From Streptomyces sp. NBC_01260 (GTDB lineage: Bacteria; Actinomycetota; Actinomycetes; Streptomycetales; Streptomycetaceae): 64,000 nt of DNA. Numbering within the stretch: position 1 is the stretch's first letter; every line of letters starts with the position of its first letter. The translations under genes and the position numbers were made by a program. The stretch is from positions 6,200,001-6,264,000 of the forward strand of contig NZ_CP108464.1 of the NCBI RefSeq assembly GCF_036226405.1. Direction: 5' to 3'. Below the pieces are notes generated by a model. The model did no database searches. It had not been told where the DNA came from and was given only the letters and a program-made list of their open reading frames with translations. Shown one piece after another: positions 45,542-52,859 of this stretch.

Positions 45542-46903
45542 ATGGACAAGCAGCAGGAATTCGTCCTCAGGACACTTGAGGAGCGCGACATCCGGTTCGT
45601 ACGGCTGTGGTTCACCGACGTGCTCGGTTACCTCAAGTCCGTGGCCGTGGCCCCTGCCGAGCTGGAGCAGGCGTTCGACGAGGGGATCGGCTTCGACGGC
45701 TCGGCCATCGAGGGCTTCGCCCGGGTCTACGAGTCGGACATGATCGCCAAGCCGGACCCGGGCACGTTCCAGATCCTGCCCTGGCGCGCCGAGGCCCCCG
45801 GCACGGCCCGGATGTTCTGCGACATCCTGATGCCGGACGGCTCGCCGTCCTTCGCCGACCCGCGCTACGTGCTCAAGCGCATCCTGGCCAAGACCTCCGA
45901 CCTGGGTTTCACCTTCTACACCCACCCGGAGATCGAGTTCTTCCTGCTGAAGGACAAGCCGGTCGACGGCAGCCGCCCCACCCCCGCGGACAGCTCCGGC
46001 TACTTCGACCACACCCCGCAGAACGTCGGGATGGACTTCCGCCGTCAGGCGATCACGATGCTCGAATCGATGGGCATCTCGGTCGAGTTCAGCCACCACG
46101 AGGGAGCCCCCGGCCAGCAGGAGATCGACCTGCGGTACGCGGACGCGCTGTCCACCGCCGACAACATCATGACGTTCCGCCTGGTCATGAAGCAGGTCGC
46201 GCTGGAGCAGGGCGTGCAGGCGACGTTCATGCCGAAGCCGTTCTCGGAGTACCCCGGCTCGGGCATGCACACCCACCTCTCCCTCTTCGAGGGCGACCGC
46301 AACGCGTTCTACGAGTCCGGCGCCGAGTACCAGCTCTCCAAGGTCGGCCGCTCCTTCATCGCGGGCCTGCTCACGCACGCCGCGGAGATCTCCGCCGTGA
46401 CCAACCAGTGGGTCAACTCCTACAAGCGCATCTGGGGCGGCTCCTCCCGCGCCGCGGGCGCCGGCGGCGAGGCTCCCTCGTACATCTGCTGGGGCCACAA
46501 CAACCGCTCCGCGCTGATCCGGGTCCCGATGTACAAGCCCGGCAAGACCGGCTCGGCCCGCGTCGAGGTCCGCTCCATCGACTCCGGCGCCAACCCGTAC
46601 CTGACGTACGCGGTCCTGCTGGCCGCCGGCCTCAAGGGCGTCGAGGAGGGCTACGAACTCCCGGCCGGCGCCGACGACGACGTATGGGCCCTGTCCGACG
46701 CCGAGCGCCGCGCGATGGGCATCGAGCCCCTCCCGCAGAACCTGGGCGAGGCCATCTCCCTGATGGAGAAGAGCGAACTGGTCGCCGAGACGCTGGGCGA
46801 GCACGTCTTCGACTTCTTCCTGCGCAACAAGAAGCAGGAGTGGGAGGAGTACCGCAGCGAGGTCACGGCCTTCGAGCTGAAGAACCTGCTGCCGGTGCTG
46901 TAA
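45542..46903 (+). CDS. glnA2: Glutamine synthetase-like enzyme GlnA2
   Basis: 453 residues of the GS type I fold. Metal and ATP motifs are present: YTHPEIEFFLLKD, GAPGQQEIDLRYADAL, GSGMHTHLSL, NNRSALIRVP and RVEVRSIDSGANPYL. The adenylylation segment of true GSI-beta (tyrosine in NLYDLP) is absent; the region reads MGIEPLPQNLGEAI. In S. coelicolor this paralogue is reported to act as a gamma-glutamylpolyamine synthetase rather than in ammonium assimilation. AAGGA precedes ATG 45542. It is 6 kb from glnE but probably not its substrate. Confidence 0.92.
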   Translation: MDKQQEFVLRTLEERDIRFVRLWFTDVLGYLKSVAVAPAELEQAFDEGIGFDGSAIEGFARVYESDMIAKPDPGTFQILPWRAEAPGTARMFCDILMPDGSPSFADPRYVLKRILAKTSDLGFTFYTHPEIEFFLLKDKPVDGSRPTPADSSGYFDHTPQNVGMDFRRQAITMLESMGISVEFSHHEGAPGQQEIDLRYADALSTADNIMTFRLVMKQVALEQGVQATFMPKPFSEYPGSGMHTHLSLFEGDRNAFYESGAEYQLSKVGRSFIAGLLTHAAEISAVTNQWVNSYKRIWGGSSRAAGAGGEAPSYICWGHNNRSALIRVPMYKPGKTGSARVEVRSIDSGANPYLTYAVLLAAGLKGVEEGYELPAGADDDVWALSDAERRAMGIEPLPQNLGEAISLMEKSELVAETLGEHVFDFFLRNKKQEWEEYRSEVTAFELKNLLPVL

Positions 46904-46944
46904 CCGCGGTTCAGCGCTGACTGAGCCCGCTCGTACGTGACTTC

Positions 46945-46971
46945 GGGCCGACGGTGCGACACCGTCGGCCC
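46945..46971 (+). terminator. Terminator of glnA2
   Basis: GGGCCGACGGTG and CACCGTCGGCCC form a perfect 12-bp stem with the 3-nt loop CGA, 41 nt after the stop codon. Confidence 0.85.
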
Positions 46972-47070
46972 CAAGCTGTTTCGGGTACCCCGGCCGTCCG
47001 CGGGCCGGGACGGAAACCCGCAGCCGCCCCGGTGCTGACTATTCGTCAGTTCTCTGCGGTGCTGCGCGCC

Positions 47071-48294
47071 ATGCTGGACGATGCGGAAGCGGCGGGAGCA
47101 GCGGGTTCGGCGTCCGACGGTGCGCCTGACGTACTGGCACCGGCCCGGCTGGGGCCGCTGAGGCTGCGCAACCGGGTGATCAAGGCCGCGACCTTCGAGG
47201 GCGCCACCCCCGAGGCACTGGTCACCGACGCGCTCATCGACTACCACCTGCGCCCTGCGGCGGGCGGTGTCGCCATGACCACCGTGGCCTACTGCGCGGT
47301 GTCCCCGGAGGGCCGCACCGAGCGCCGCCAGCTGTGGATGCGCCCCGAGGCGCTGCCGGGGCTGCGCGGGCTGACGCGGGCGGTGCACGACACCGGGGCC
47401 GCGGTCTGCGCCCAGTTGGGCCACGCCGGACCGGTGGCCGACGGCCGCTCCAACGGGCTGCCCGCCCTCGCCCCGATGGCCGGCTTCAACCCGCTCAGTA
47501 TGCGGCGCAACAAGGCGGCCACCGCCGACGACATCGCCCGTGTCATCGAGGCCCATGCCGAGGCGGCGTTACTGGCGGCCGAGGCCGGCTTCGACGCCGT
47601 GGAGATCCACCTCGGCCACAACTACCTGGCCAGCGCCTTCCTCAGCCCCCGGCTGAACCGCCGCACCGACGCCTTCGGCGGCTCCCTGCGCGCCCGCGCG
47701 GCCGTGGCGCTGGGCATCACCCGGGCGGTACGCGACGCGCTGGGCGACCGCCTCGCCATCACCGCCAAGCTGAACATGAAGGACGGCGCGCCGGGCGGGC
47801 TCACCCTGGACGACAGCCTCCAGGTCGCACGCTGGCTGGAGGCGGACGGCTCGGTGGACGCTCTGGAGCTGACGGCGGGCAGTTCCCTGCTGAACCCGAT
47901 GTACCTGTTCCGCGGCGACGCCCCTGTCGCCGAGTTCGCGGCGAATTTCCCACTCCCGCAGCGCCTCGCGATCCGGGCGCTGGGCCGCACCTTCTTCCGC
48001 ACCTACCCGTATCAGCCGCTGTACCTGCTGGACGCCGCCCGGCAGTTCCGCGCCGCGCTCGGGCTGCCGCTGATCCTCCTGGGCGGGATCACCGACCGGC
48101 AGGGTATGGACCGCGCCATGGCGGAGGGGTTCGACTTCGTCGCCATGGCCCGCGCCCTGCTCCGCGAGCCCGACCTGCTGCACCGCATCGAGCGCGACAC
48201 CGCCACCCGCTCGGAGTGCATCCACTGCAACCGCTGCATGCCCACGATCTACACGGGGACGCACTGCCCGCTGATCGGCGAACGGGGGCGCTGA
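47071..48294 (+). CDS. NADH:flavin oxidoreductase, old yellow enzyme family
   Basis: 407 residues of the OYE TIM barrel. FMN-binding motifs are RLRNRVIKAATFEG, AQLGHAG and FDAVEIHLGHNYLASAFLSPRLNRR. The C-terminal segment SECIHCNRCMPTIYTGTHC has a Cys set like the [4Fe-4S] site of the 2,4-dienoyl-CoA reductase branch, but without the second flavin domain. It reduces activated alkenes with NAD(P)H. ATG 47071 is tentative; its Shine-Dalgarno is poor, and a GTG at 47059 is possible. Confidence 0.87.
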   Translation: MLDDAEAAGAAGSASDGAPDVLAPARLGPLRLRNRVIKAATFEGATPEALVTDALIDYHLRPAAGGVAMTTVAYCAVSPEGRTERRQLWMRPEALPGLRGLTRAVHDTGAAVCAQLGHAGPVADGRSNGLPALAPMAGFNPLSMRRNKAATADDIARVIEAHAEAALLAAEAGFDAVEIHLGHNYLASAFLSPRLNRRTDAFGGSLRARAAVALGITRAVRDALGDRLAITAKLNMKDGAPGGLTLDDSLQVARWLEADGSVDALELTAGSSLLNPMYLFRGDAPVAEFAANFPLPQRLAIRALGRTFFRTYPYQPLYLLDAARQFRAALGLPLILLGGITDRQGMDRAMAEGFDFVAMARALLREPDLLHRIERDTATRSECIHCNRCMPTIYTGTHCPLIGERGR

Positions 48295-48324
48295 GCGGCA
48301 CGCGGGGGACCGGCGCCAGGGGCC

Positions 48325-48915
48325 TCAGCCGAAGCTCCGCCCCATCTCGTCCAGGATCTCTTCGATCACCTCGGCCGGCTCCCGCGCCAGGTCCTCCTCG
48401 ATCCACACCCGCATCGCGATCCGCATCGACGAGAGGAACGCCGCCGCGAGGACCAGGGGGCGGACCGGGCCCGCCGAGTGGTCCTGGCGGGCGGTCACCG
48501 CTTCGGCCAAGTCGCGTTCCAGTGCTGCGTGGTTGGCGAGCTGGCGGGCGAGCAGGGAGGGGTGGCGCATGGCCAGTCGGGTGCGGACGGCCCATTCGCG
48601 TTCCGGAGGTGCCAGCCGTTCGGCGAACGGGGCCACCGCTGCCCGCAGCGCCGTCCAGGCGCTCTCCTCGGCGGGGCGTTCACGCACCGCGCGGACGAGG
48701 TCTCCTATCTGCTGCTCCTCGCCGTACAGGAGGGCGTCCTCCTTGCCGGTGAAGTAGTTGGAGAACGTTCTGCGGGAGATTCCGGCCGCGTCCGCCACGG
48801 CCTCCACCGTGACCTGGTCGAAGCCGTGCTCGACGGTCAGCCTCAGTGCCGCTTCGTGCACTGCCTGCCGGGTGGCTTCCTTCTTGCGTTCCCGCAGTCC
48901 CACTGAGCGCTCCAT
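48325..48915 (-). CDS. TetR family regulator, divergent from an MFS exporter
   Basis: 196 residues. The helix-turn-helix VTVEAVADAAGISRRTFSNYFTGKEDAL lies at about residues 35-62. The 30-residue C-terminus SMRIAMRVWIEEDLAREPAE is typical of the TetR_C_17-like ligand domain. ATG 48915 is preceded by the -10-like GATAAT at 7 nt, so it is probably leaderless. It should bind TGGGCAA-N2-TTGCCCA between itself and the exporter, repressing both. Confidence 0.88.
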   Translation of the reverse strand: MERSVGLRERKKEATRQAVHEAALRLTVEHGFDQVTVEAVADAAGISRRTFSNYFTGKEDALLYGEEQQIGDLVRAVRERPAEESAWTALRAAVAPFAERLAPPEREWAVRTRLAMRHPSLLARQLANHAALERDLAEAVTARQDHSAGPVRPLVLAAAFLSSMRIAMRVWIEEDLAREPAEVIEEILDEMGRSFG

Positions 48916-48953
48916 GGGCGCCATTATCCACCCGCCCGGTTATTATTGCGCAG

Positions 48954-48969
48954 TGGGCAAAATTGCCCA
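48954..48969. promoter_or_regulatory. TetR operator in the tetR-MFS divergent region
   Basis: TGGGCAAAATTGCCCA is a 7+2+7 perfect palindrome. It lies just upstream of a TATGGT -10-like element (48979-48984) for the MFS gene. On the other side it is about 39 nt from the TetR start. Confidence 0.75.
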
Positions 48970-49035
48970 TCGGGCATGTATGGTGAACCCTTGTTTTCTT
49001 CGTTCCCTTGTTCGAACACCTCCTGGAGGTTGCGC

Positions 49036-50574
49036 GTGAGCGCTCAAACGGCCGCGCCGACCGAGGTCGCGCCCATGGACCACCGCCATATCCTGCGCGC
49101 CCTGAGCGGTCTGCTCATCGTGCTGTTCGTGGCGATGACCAGCAGTACGGTGGTCTCCGTCGCGCTCCCGCAGATCATCGGGTCGCTCAACGGGACGCAG
49201 TCGCAGTACACCTGGGTCGTCACCGCGATGCTGCTCGCCTCCACGGCCTCCACGCCGATCTGGGGCAAGCTCGCCGACCTGTTCAGCAAGAAGCTGCTGC
49301 TCCAGATAGCCATCGGCATCTTCGTCGTCTCGTCGATCGCCTGCGGATTCGCCCAGTCCACCGAGCAGTTGATCGCCTTCCGTGCCCTCCAGGGCCTCGG
49401 GATGGGCGCGCTCCAGGTGCTCGTGCAGGTCATCATCGCGGCGATGATCAGCCCCAAGGAGCGCGGCCGCTACAACGGTTACCTCGGCGGCGTCATGGCC
49501 GTCGCCACCGTCGGCGGCCCGCTGCTGGGCGGTTTCATCACCGACACGTCGTGGCTCGGCTGGCGTTGGTGCTTCTTCATCGCCGTACCGTTCACGCTGC
49601 TCGCCCTCGTGATGCTCACCCGCACCCTGCACCTCACCGAGATCCGCCGCCCCGACACCAAGGTCGACTACCTGGGCGCCTCGCTCATCGCCGTCGGCGT
49701 CAGCGTGCTGCTCCTCTGGGTCACCTTCGTCGGCAACGACTTCGACTGGCTGTCCTGGCAGACGGCCGCCATGGTCGGTGCGAGCGTCGTGATCCTCGGC
49801 GGAGCCGTGGCCGTCGAGGCGCGGGTCAAGGAGCCCGTGGTGCCGCTCCATGTCGTACGCCGCCGGGACCCCGCCCTCGCCATCGCCGCGAGCCTCGCGG
49901 TCGGAATGGCGATGTTCGGCGGGGCGGTCTTCCTCGGCCAGTACTTCCAGATCGGACGCGGCTACTCGCCGACCGAGGCCGGACTGCTCACCATTCCGCT
50001 GATGTTCGGCGTGCTGGTCTCCTCGACCGTGGCCGGCCGGCTGGTGTCGAAGACCGGCAAGGTGAAGCCGTACATCATCACCGGCGTCGTCGTCCTCACC
50101 CTCGGATTCCTGGGGCTGTCCACCATCGACCACGAGACATCGCTCGTCCTCGTCTCGATCGGCATGCTCGCGGTCGGAGTCGGTGTCGGCATGTCGATGC
50201 AGAACCTCGTCCTCGTCCTCCAGAACACCGTCCCGCTCAGCGAACTCGGCGCGGCCAGCGGCGCGATCACCTTCTTCCGCTCGCTCGGCGGCACCATCGG
50301 CGTCTCGGTCCTGGGCGCGGTGCTCGCCAACCAGGTCGCCACGAAGATCACGGCCGGGCTGACGAAGCTCGGCGTCGACCCGGCGGCCTCGTCCTCCGGC
50401 GGCTCCACGCTGAACGTGGCCGCCATGCCGCCGGAGATCCGGGAGATCGTGCGGGCCGCGTACGGCGACGCGACGGGGCACATCTTCCTGATCTCGGCGG
50501 CCATTTCGGTCGTCGGCGTGATTGCCGCCCTGTTCCTCACCCCGACCAAGCTGCGCGACAGCGTGGACCTGTAG
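49036..50574 (+). CDS. MFS drug exporter, DHA2 family (14 helices)
   Basis: 512 residues with about 14 helices. TSSTVVSVALPQIIGSLNGTQSQYTWVVTAMLLASTAS and the loop GKLADLFSKKLLL are DHA2 (EmrB/QacA/LfrA-type) features. GTG 49036 has TGGAGG 7 nt upstream. The regulator and palindrome next to it suggest inducible efflux. It ends in a strong hairpin. The substrate is unknown. Confidence 0.92.
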   Translation: MSAQTAAPTEVAPMDHRHILRALSGLLIVLFVAMTSSTVVSVALPQIIGSLNGTQSQYTWVVTAMLLASTASTPIWGKLADLFSKKLLLQIAIGIFVVSSIACGFAQSTEQLIAFRALQGLGMGALQVLVQVIIAAMISPKERGRYNGYLGGVMAVATVGGPLLGGFITDTSWLGWRWCFFIAVPFTLLALVMLTRTLHLTEIRRPDTKVDYLGASLIAVGVSVLLLWVTFVGNDFDWLSWQTAAMVGASVVILGGAVAVEARVKEPVVPLHVVRRRDPALAIAASLAVGMAMFGGAVFLGQYFQIGRGYSPTEAGLLTIPLMFGVLVSSTVAGRLVSKTGKVKPYIITGVVVLTLGFLGLSTIDHETSLVLVSIGMLAVGVGVGMSMQNLVLVLQNTVPLSELGAASGAITFFRSLGGTIGVSVLGAVLANQVATKITAGLTKLGVDPAASSSGGSTLNVAAMPPEIREIVRAAYGDATGHIFLISAAISVVGVIAALFLTPTKLRDSVDL

Positions 50575-50591
50575 CCGGCGCGGGCGGGGGC

Positions 50592-50624
50592 GGGCTCCGG
50601 GGGCGGCGTCCGCCCCCGGAGCCC
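50592..50624 (+). terminator. Terminator after the MFS gene
   Basis: GGGCTCCGGGGGCGG and CCGCCCCCGGAGCCC form a perfect 15-bp stem with a 3-nt loop, 17 nt after the stop. Confidence 0.9.
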
Positions 50625-50699
50625 GTGGTCCGGTGGACTGCACCTGTCTGATCACTGACAATGGCAGCAGCAGGGACCGCAGTTGACGACGGGGGAGTC

Positions 50700-50927
50700 A
50701 TGACCGAGATCTTCGTGCTGCTCGGCGTGCTGTTGAGCGTGATCGTCTTCCTGATCGTGAAGCTGGTACTCAAGGAACGACGCCGCCCCACGGACAACTT
50801 CGACGGCCAGCAGATCGAGCGGGAGCACAGTGCGGAGGCGCGGCACGTCAGGGCGGCCAACACCTCGATCGCCGTCCACAACCGTTTCCTCGACGGAGGC
50901 AACGACTGGCGGCCCCGGAAGCGATGA
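50700..50927 (+). CDS. Small single-helix membrane protein
   Basis: 75 residues. One membrane helix (about residues 4-22, EIFVLLGVLLSVIVFLIVK-like) is followed by a basic RRR stop-transfer region and a charged cytoplasmic tail. No family recognised. GGGGGAG lies just before ATG 50700. Codon use fits a real gene. Its function is unknown. Confidence 0.65.
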   Translation: MTEIFVLLGVLLSVIVFLIVKLVLKERRRPTDNFDGQQIEREHSAEARHVRAANTSIAVHNRFLDGGNDWRPRKR

Positions 50928-50977
50928 CTCGCGCCGACACCCGGCGGTACGGCGGAAGGGCCCGAGCCCCGCTGGGG

Positions 50978-51189
50978 TAGGGTGACGCTTCCCCGCAAGG
51001 GGCGTACCGAAGAAGAATGAGTCCCCGCACGGGGACCCAGCGAAGATCCCCGCACGGGGACGTACCGAAGGAGGTGGGACCCATTACCGCTGTATCAGGC
51101 TGGGTGCTCACCCCTCGTCAACGCGTGGCCGACCGGACATAACCGGCCCGCGGAGCACCCATCGGCATTTTCCCGAAAGGCTCCGCTTC
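50978..51189 (+). promoter_or_regulatory. Structured attenuator-like leader of the PrmC-related gene
   Basis: A -10-like TAGGGT (50978-50983) would start a leader of about 200 nt. First come three tandem hairpins: CCCC-GCAA-GGGG (50991), GTCCCC-GCAC-GGGGAC (51021) and TCCCC-GCAC-GGGGA (51047), each followed by an SD-like CGAAG element. Then comes the perfect AAGGAGGT (51068-51075). Hairpin A pairs 51101-51109 with 51153-51161 and adds inner stems 51122-51131/51144-51152. Hairpin B pairs GCGGAGC (51150-51156) with GCTCCGC (51180-51186), next to the prmC-like ATG. A and B share bases and exclude each other. Confidence 0.65.
51017..51142 (+). CDS. Possible leader peptide in the attenuator
   Basis: An open frame runs from ATG 51017 to TAA 51140. 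The same frame from ATT 51083 would start 7 nt after the perfect SD AAGGAGGT and give 19 residues ending GWVLTPRQRVADRT; GTG 51074 is another choice. Third-position GC is not high, so ordinary protein coding is unlikely. A regulatory peptide read by the ribosome is the more plausible role. The Trp-Val-Leu codons lie exactly on the first arm of hairpin A. Confidence 0.35.
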   Translation: MSPRTGTQRRSPHGDVPKEVGPITAVSGWVLTPRQRVADRT

Positions 51190-51984
51190 ATGCCGGTCCC
51201 GTTGTCACCGCTTGCCCTCTCCCGCCTCGTCACCACACTCCGCACCGCCGGCTGCGTATTCGCCGAGGACGAGGCGGAGCTGATCGCCTCCACCGCCGCC
51301 GGCCCCGCCGCGCTCACCGCCATGGTGGAGCGCCGCGTCGCCGGTCATCCCCTGGAACACGTCCTGGGCTGGGCCGAGTTCAGCGGGCTGCGGATCGCCG
51401 TGGACCCCGGGGTCTTCGTCCCACGCCGCCGCACCGAGTTCCTGATCCGGCAAGCCGTCGAACTGGCCTCGGGGCCGGCCGTCGTGGTCGACCTCTGCTG
51501 CGGTACCGGCGCGCTCGGCGCCGCGCTCGCCGCAGCCCTGGACGGGGTCGAACTCCACGCCTCCGACGTCGAACCCGCCGCCGTGCGCTGCGCCCGGCGC
51601 AACATCGGTGAGCTGGGCCGGGTCTACGAGGGCGACCTCTTCGCACCGCTTCCCGGCTCGCTGCGCGGGCGCGTGGACGTCCTGCTCGCCAACGTGCCGT
51701 ACGTACCGACCGGCGATGTCGCACTGCTCCCCGCGGAGGCGCGCGTGCATGAGCCGCTGGTGGCGCTCGACGGAGGCGGCGACGGACTCGACGTGATGCG
51801 GCGGGTGGCCGCCGAGGCGCCGCGGTGGCTGGCACCGGGTGGCAGCCTGCTGGTCGAGACGAGCGAACGGCAGGCGGCCCGTGCCGAGGAGACCGTGGGC
51901 GGCAGCGGGCTGATTCCGCGGGTGGTCTCCTCCGACGAGCTGTACGCCACTGTCGTGATCGGAACCATGCCCGCCGCCCCCTGA
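51190..51984 (+). CDS. PrmC-related protein (glutamine-N5) methyltransferase, unknown substrate
   Basis: 264 residues related to HemK/PrmC. The N-terminal helical domain (about 1-70) contains RRVAGHPLEHVLGWAEFSG. The SAM domain has PGVFVPRRRTEFLI and VVDLCCGTGALGAAL. The substrate motif reads NVPYVP instead of NPPY. This marks the actinobacterial PrmC-related family rather than true PrmC, which methylates release factors. ATG 51190 has GAAAGG at nine nt, but that site is overlapped by leader hairpin B, so expression is probably regulated at translation or attenuation. Confidence 0.88.
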   Translation: MPVPLSPLALSRLVTTLRTAGCVFAEDEAELIASTAAGPAALTAMVERRVAGHPLEHVLGWAEFSGLRIAVDPGVFVPRRRTEFLIRQAVELASGPAVVVDLCCGTGALGAALAAALDGVELHASDVEPAAVRCARRNIGELGRVYEGDLFAPLPGSLRGRVDVLLANVPYVPTGDVALLPAEARVHEPLVALDGGGDGLDVMRRVAAEAPRWLAPGGSLLVETSERQAARAEETVGGSGLIPRVVSSDELYATVVIGTMPAAP

Positions 51985-52019
51985 TCAAGGAGCGGGCGGG
52001 GTCGGCCGGTCCGGGCGGC

Positions 52020-52559
52020 TCAGGCGAAGCGCCACCGGGTCTGGGTGAACGGGTCGCCCTTGCCGAAGCCGAAGACCGTGCGCGGGGACACCGCGAAGAC
52101 CTGGGCCCGGTTGCCCTGGGCACCCACGAACACGCCGTCGGCGACATCGAAGTGCCAGACCGATCCGTACTTCGCCTCCCAGGCCTCGGCCAGAGCGGTC
52201 AGCCGGGCCTCATCCGTCACCCGGTCCGCCCGGCCCTCCACCACCACGTCGAAGCCCTCCGCCCAGGTGTTGGTGCCGGTCGTGAGGACCACTTCGGCGC
52301 TCGCCGCGAGATTACGGGCCTTGCGCTCCTCGGCGCCGGTGCAGAAGTGCAGCGCGCCCTGCCACCAGACCCCGATCAGCGGGGTGACGTGCGGGCGGCC
52401 GTCCGGGCGCACCGTCGTCAACCAGTACAGCTCGGCGCCGGACAGCAGTCTCTGCGCGTCGGCCCAGCGGGCGGGCCCTGCGCCGGGGCTGCTGTAGCGA
52501 GGGTCCAGCTCGGTGTCCGGGCCGGTGCTCTGTTCAGTGCGCTGTTCGGGTGCGGACAT
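52020..52559 (-). CDS. Pyridoxamine 5'-phosphate oxidase-fold protein
   Basis: 179 residues, split beta-barrel flavin/F420-binding fold. Features are YWLTTVRPDGRPHVTPLIGVWWQGALHFCTGAEERKARNL, a common PNPOx-like general stress or F420 deazaflavin oxidoreductase pattern, and GFGKGDPFTQTRWRF at the end. The cofactor cannot be decided: FMN or F420 both fit. GGGAGG lies upstream of ATG 52559. Convergent with the PrmC-like gene and divergent from glnE. Confidence 0.85.
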   Translation of the reverse strand: MSAPEQRTEQSTGPDTELDPRYSSPGAGPARWADAQRLLSGAELYWLTTVRPDGRPHVTPLIGVWWQGALHFCTGAEERKARNLAASAEVVLTTGTNTWAEGFDVVVEGRADRVTDEARLTALAEAWEAKYGSVWHFDVADGVFVGAQGNRAQVFAVSPRTVFGFGKGDPFTQTRWRFA

Positions 52560-52670
52560 GGTCGGGGCCTCCCGGCGGGCGGAACGAGACGTGCCTGTGG
52601 AGTGGAGACTGTGCAGCCGTCCCGAATTCATCGGTGCGGCACCAGGGCCCGTCCGGCGGATCATGGCCGG

Positions 52671-52778
52671 GGGCGCGGCGTCCGGCACGGCACCACGCCG
52701 CGTTGCCGAAACGACCGGACAGCTCCGCCGGCAGGACGCTCCGGCGCCTTGCGACGCATCGCACCGGACGCCGCGCCC
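52671..52778. repeat. Long-range perfect 15-bp inverted repeat upstream of glnE
   Basis: GGGCGCGGCGTCCGG (52671-52685) and CCGGACGCCGCGCCC (52764-52778) are exact complements 78 nt apart in the 300-nt divergent gap. The rest of the gap has no gene. A -10-like TAGGCT at 52808-52813 probably starts the glnE transcript. Confidence 0.5.
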
Positions 52779-52859
52779 TTTCCGACCCTGATTCGCCGGA
52801 CAGGCCCTAGGCTCGTAGAGCTGGAACGTGATCGGGCGGCGAGCAGGAGAGAGCACGGA

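Noticed and set aside
50991..51060. CRISPR-like short palindromic repeats
   Set aside because: Units are only 12-16 bp stems with about 10-nt tails, no unique spacers of 30-40 nt and no cas genes; they lie in an mRNA leader.
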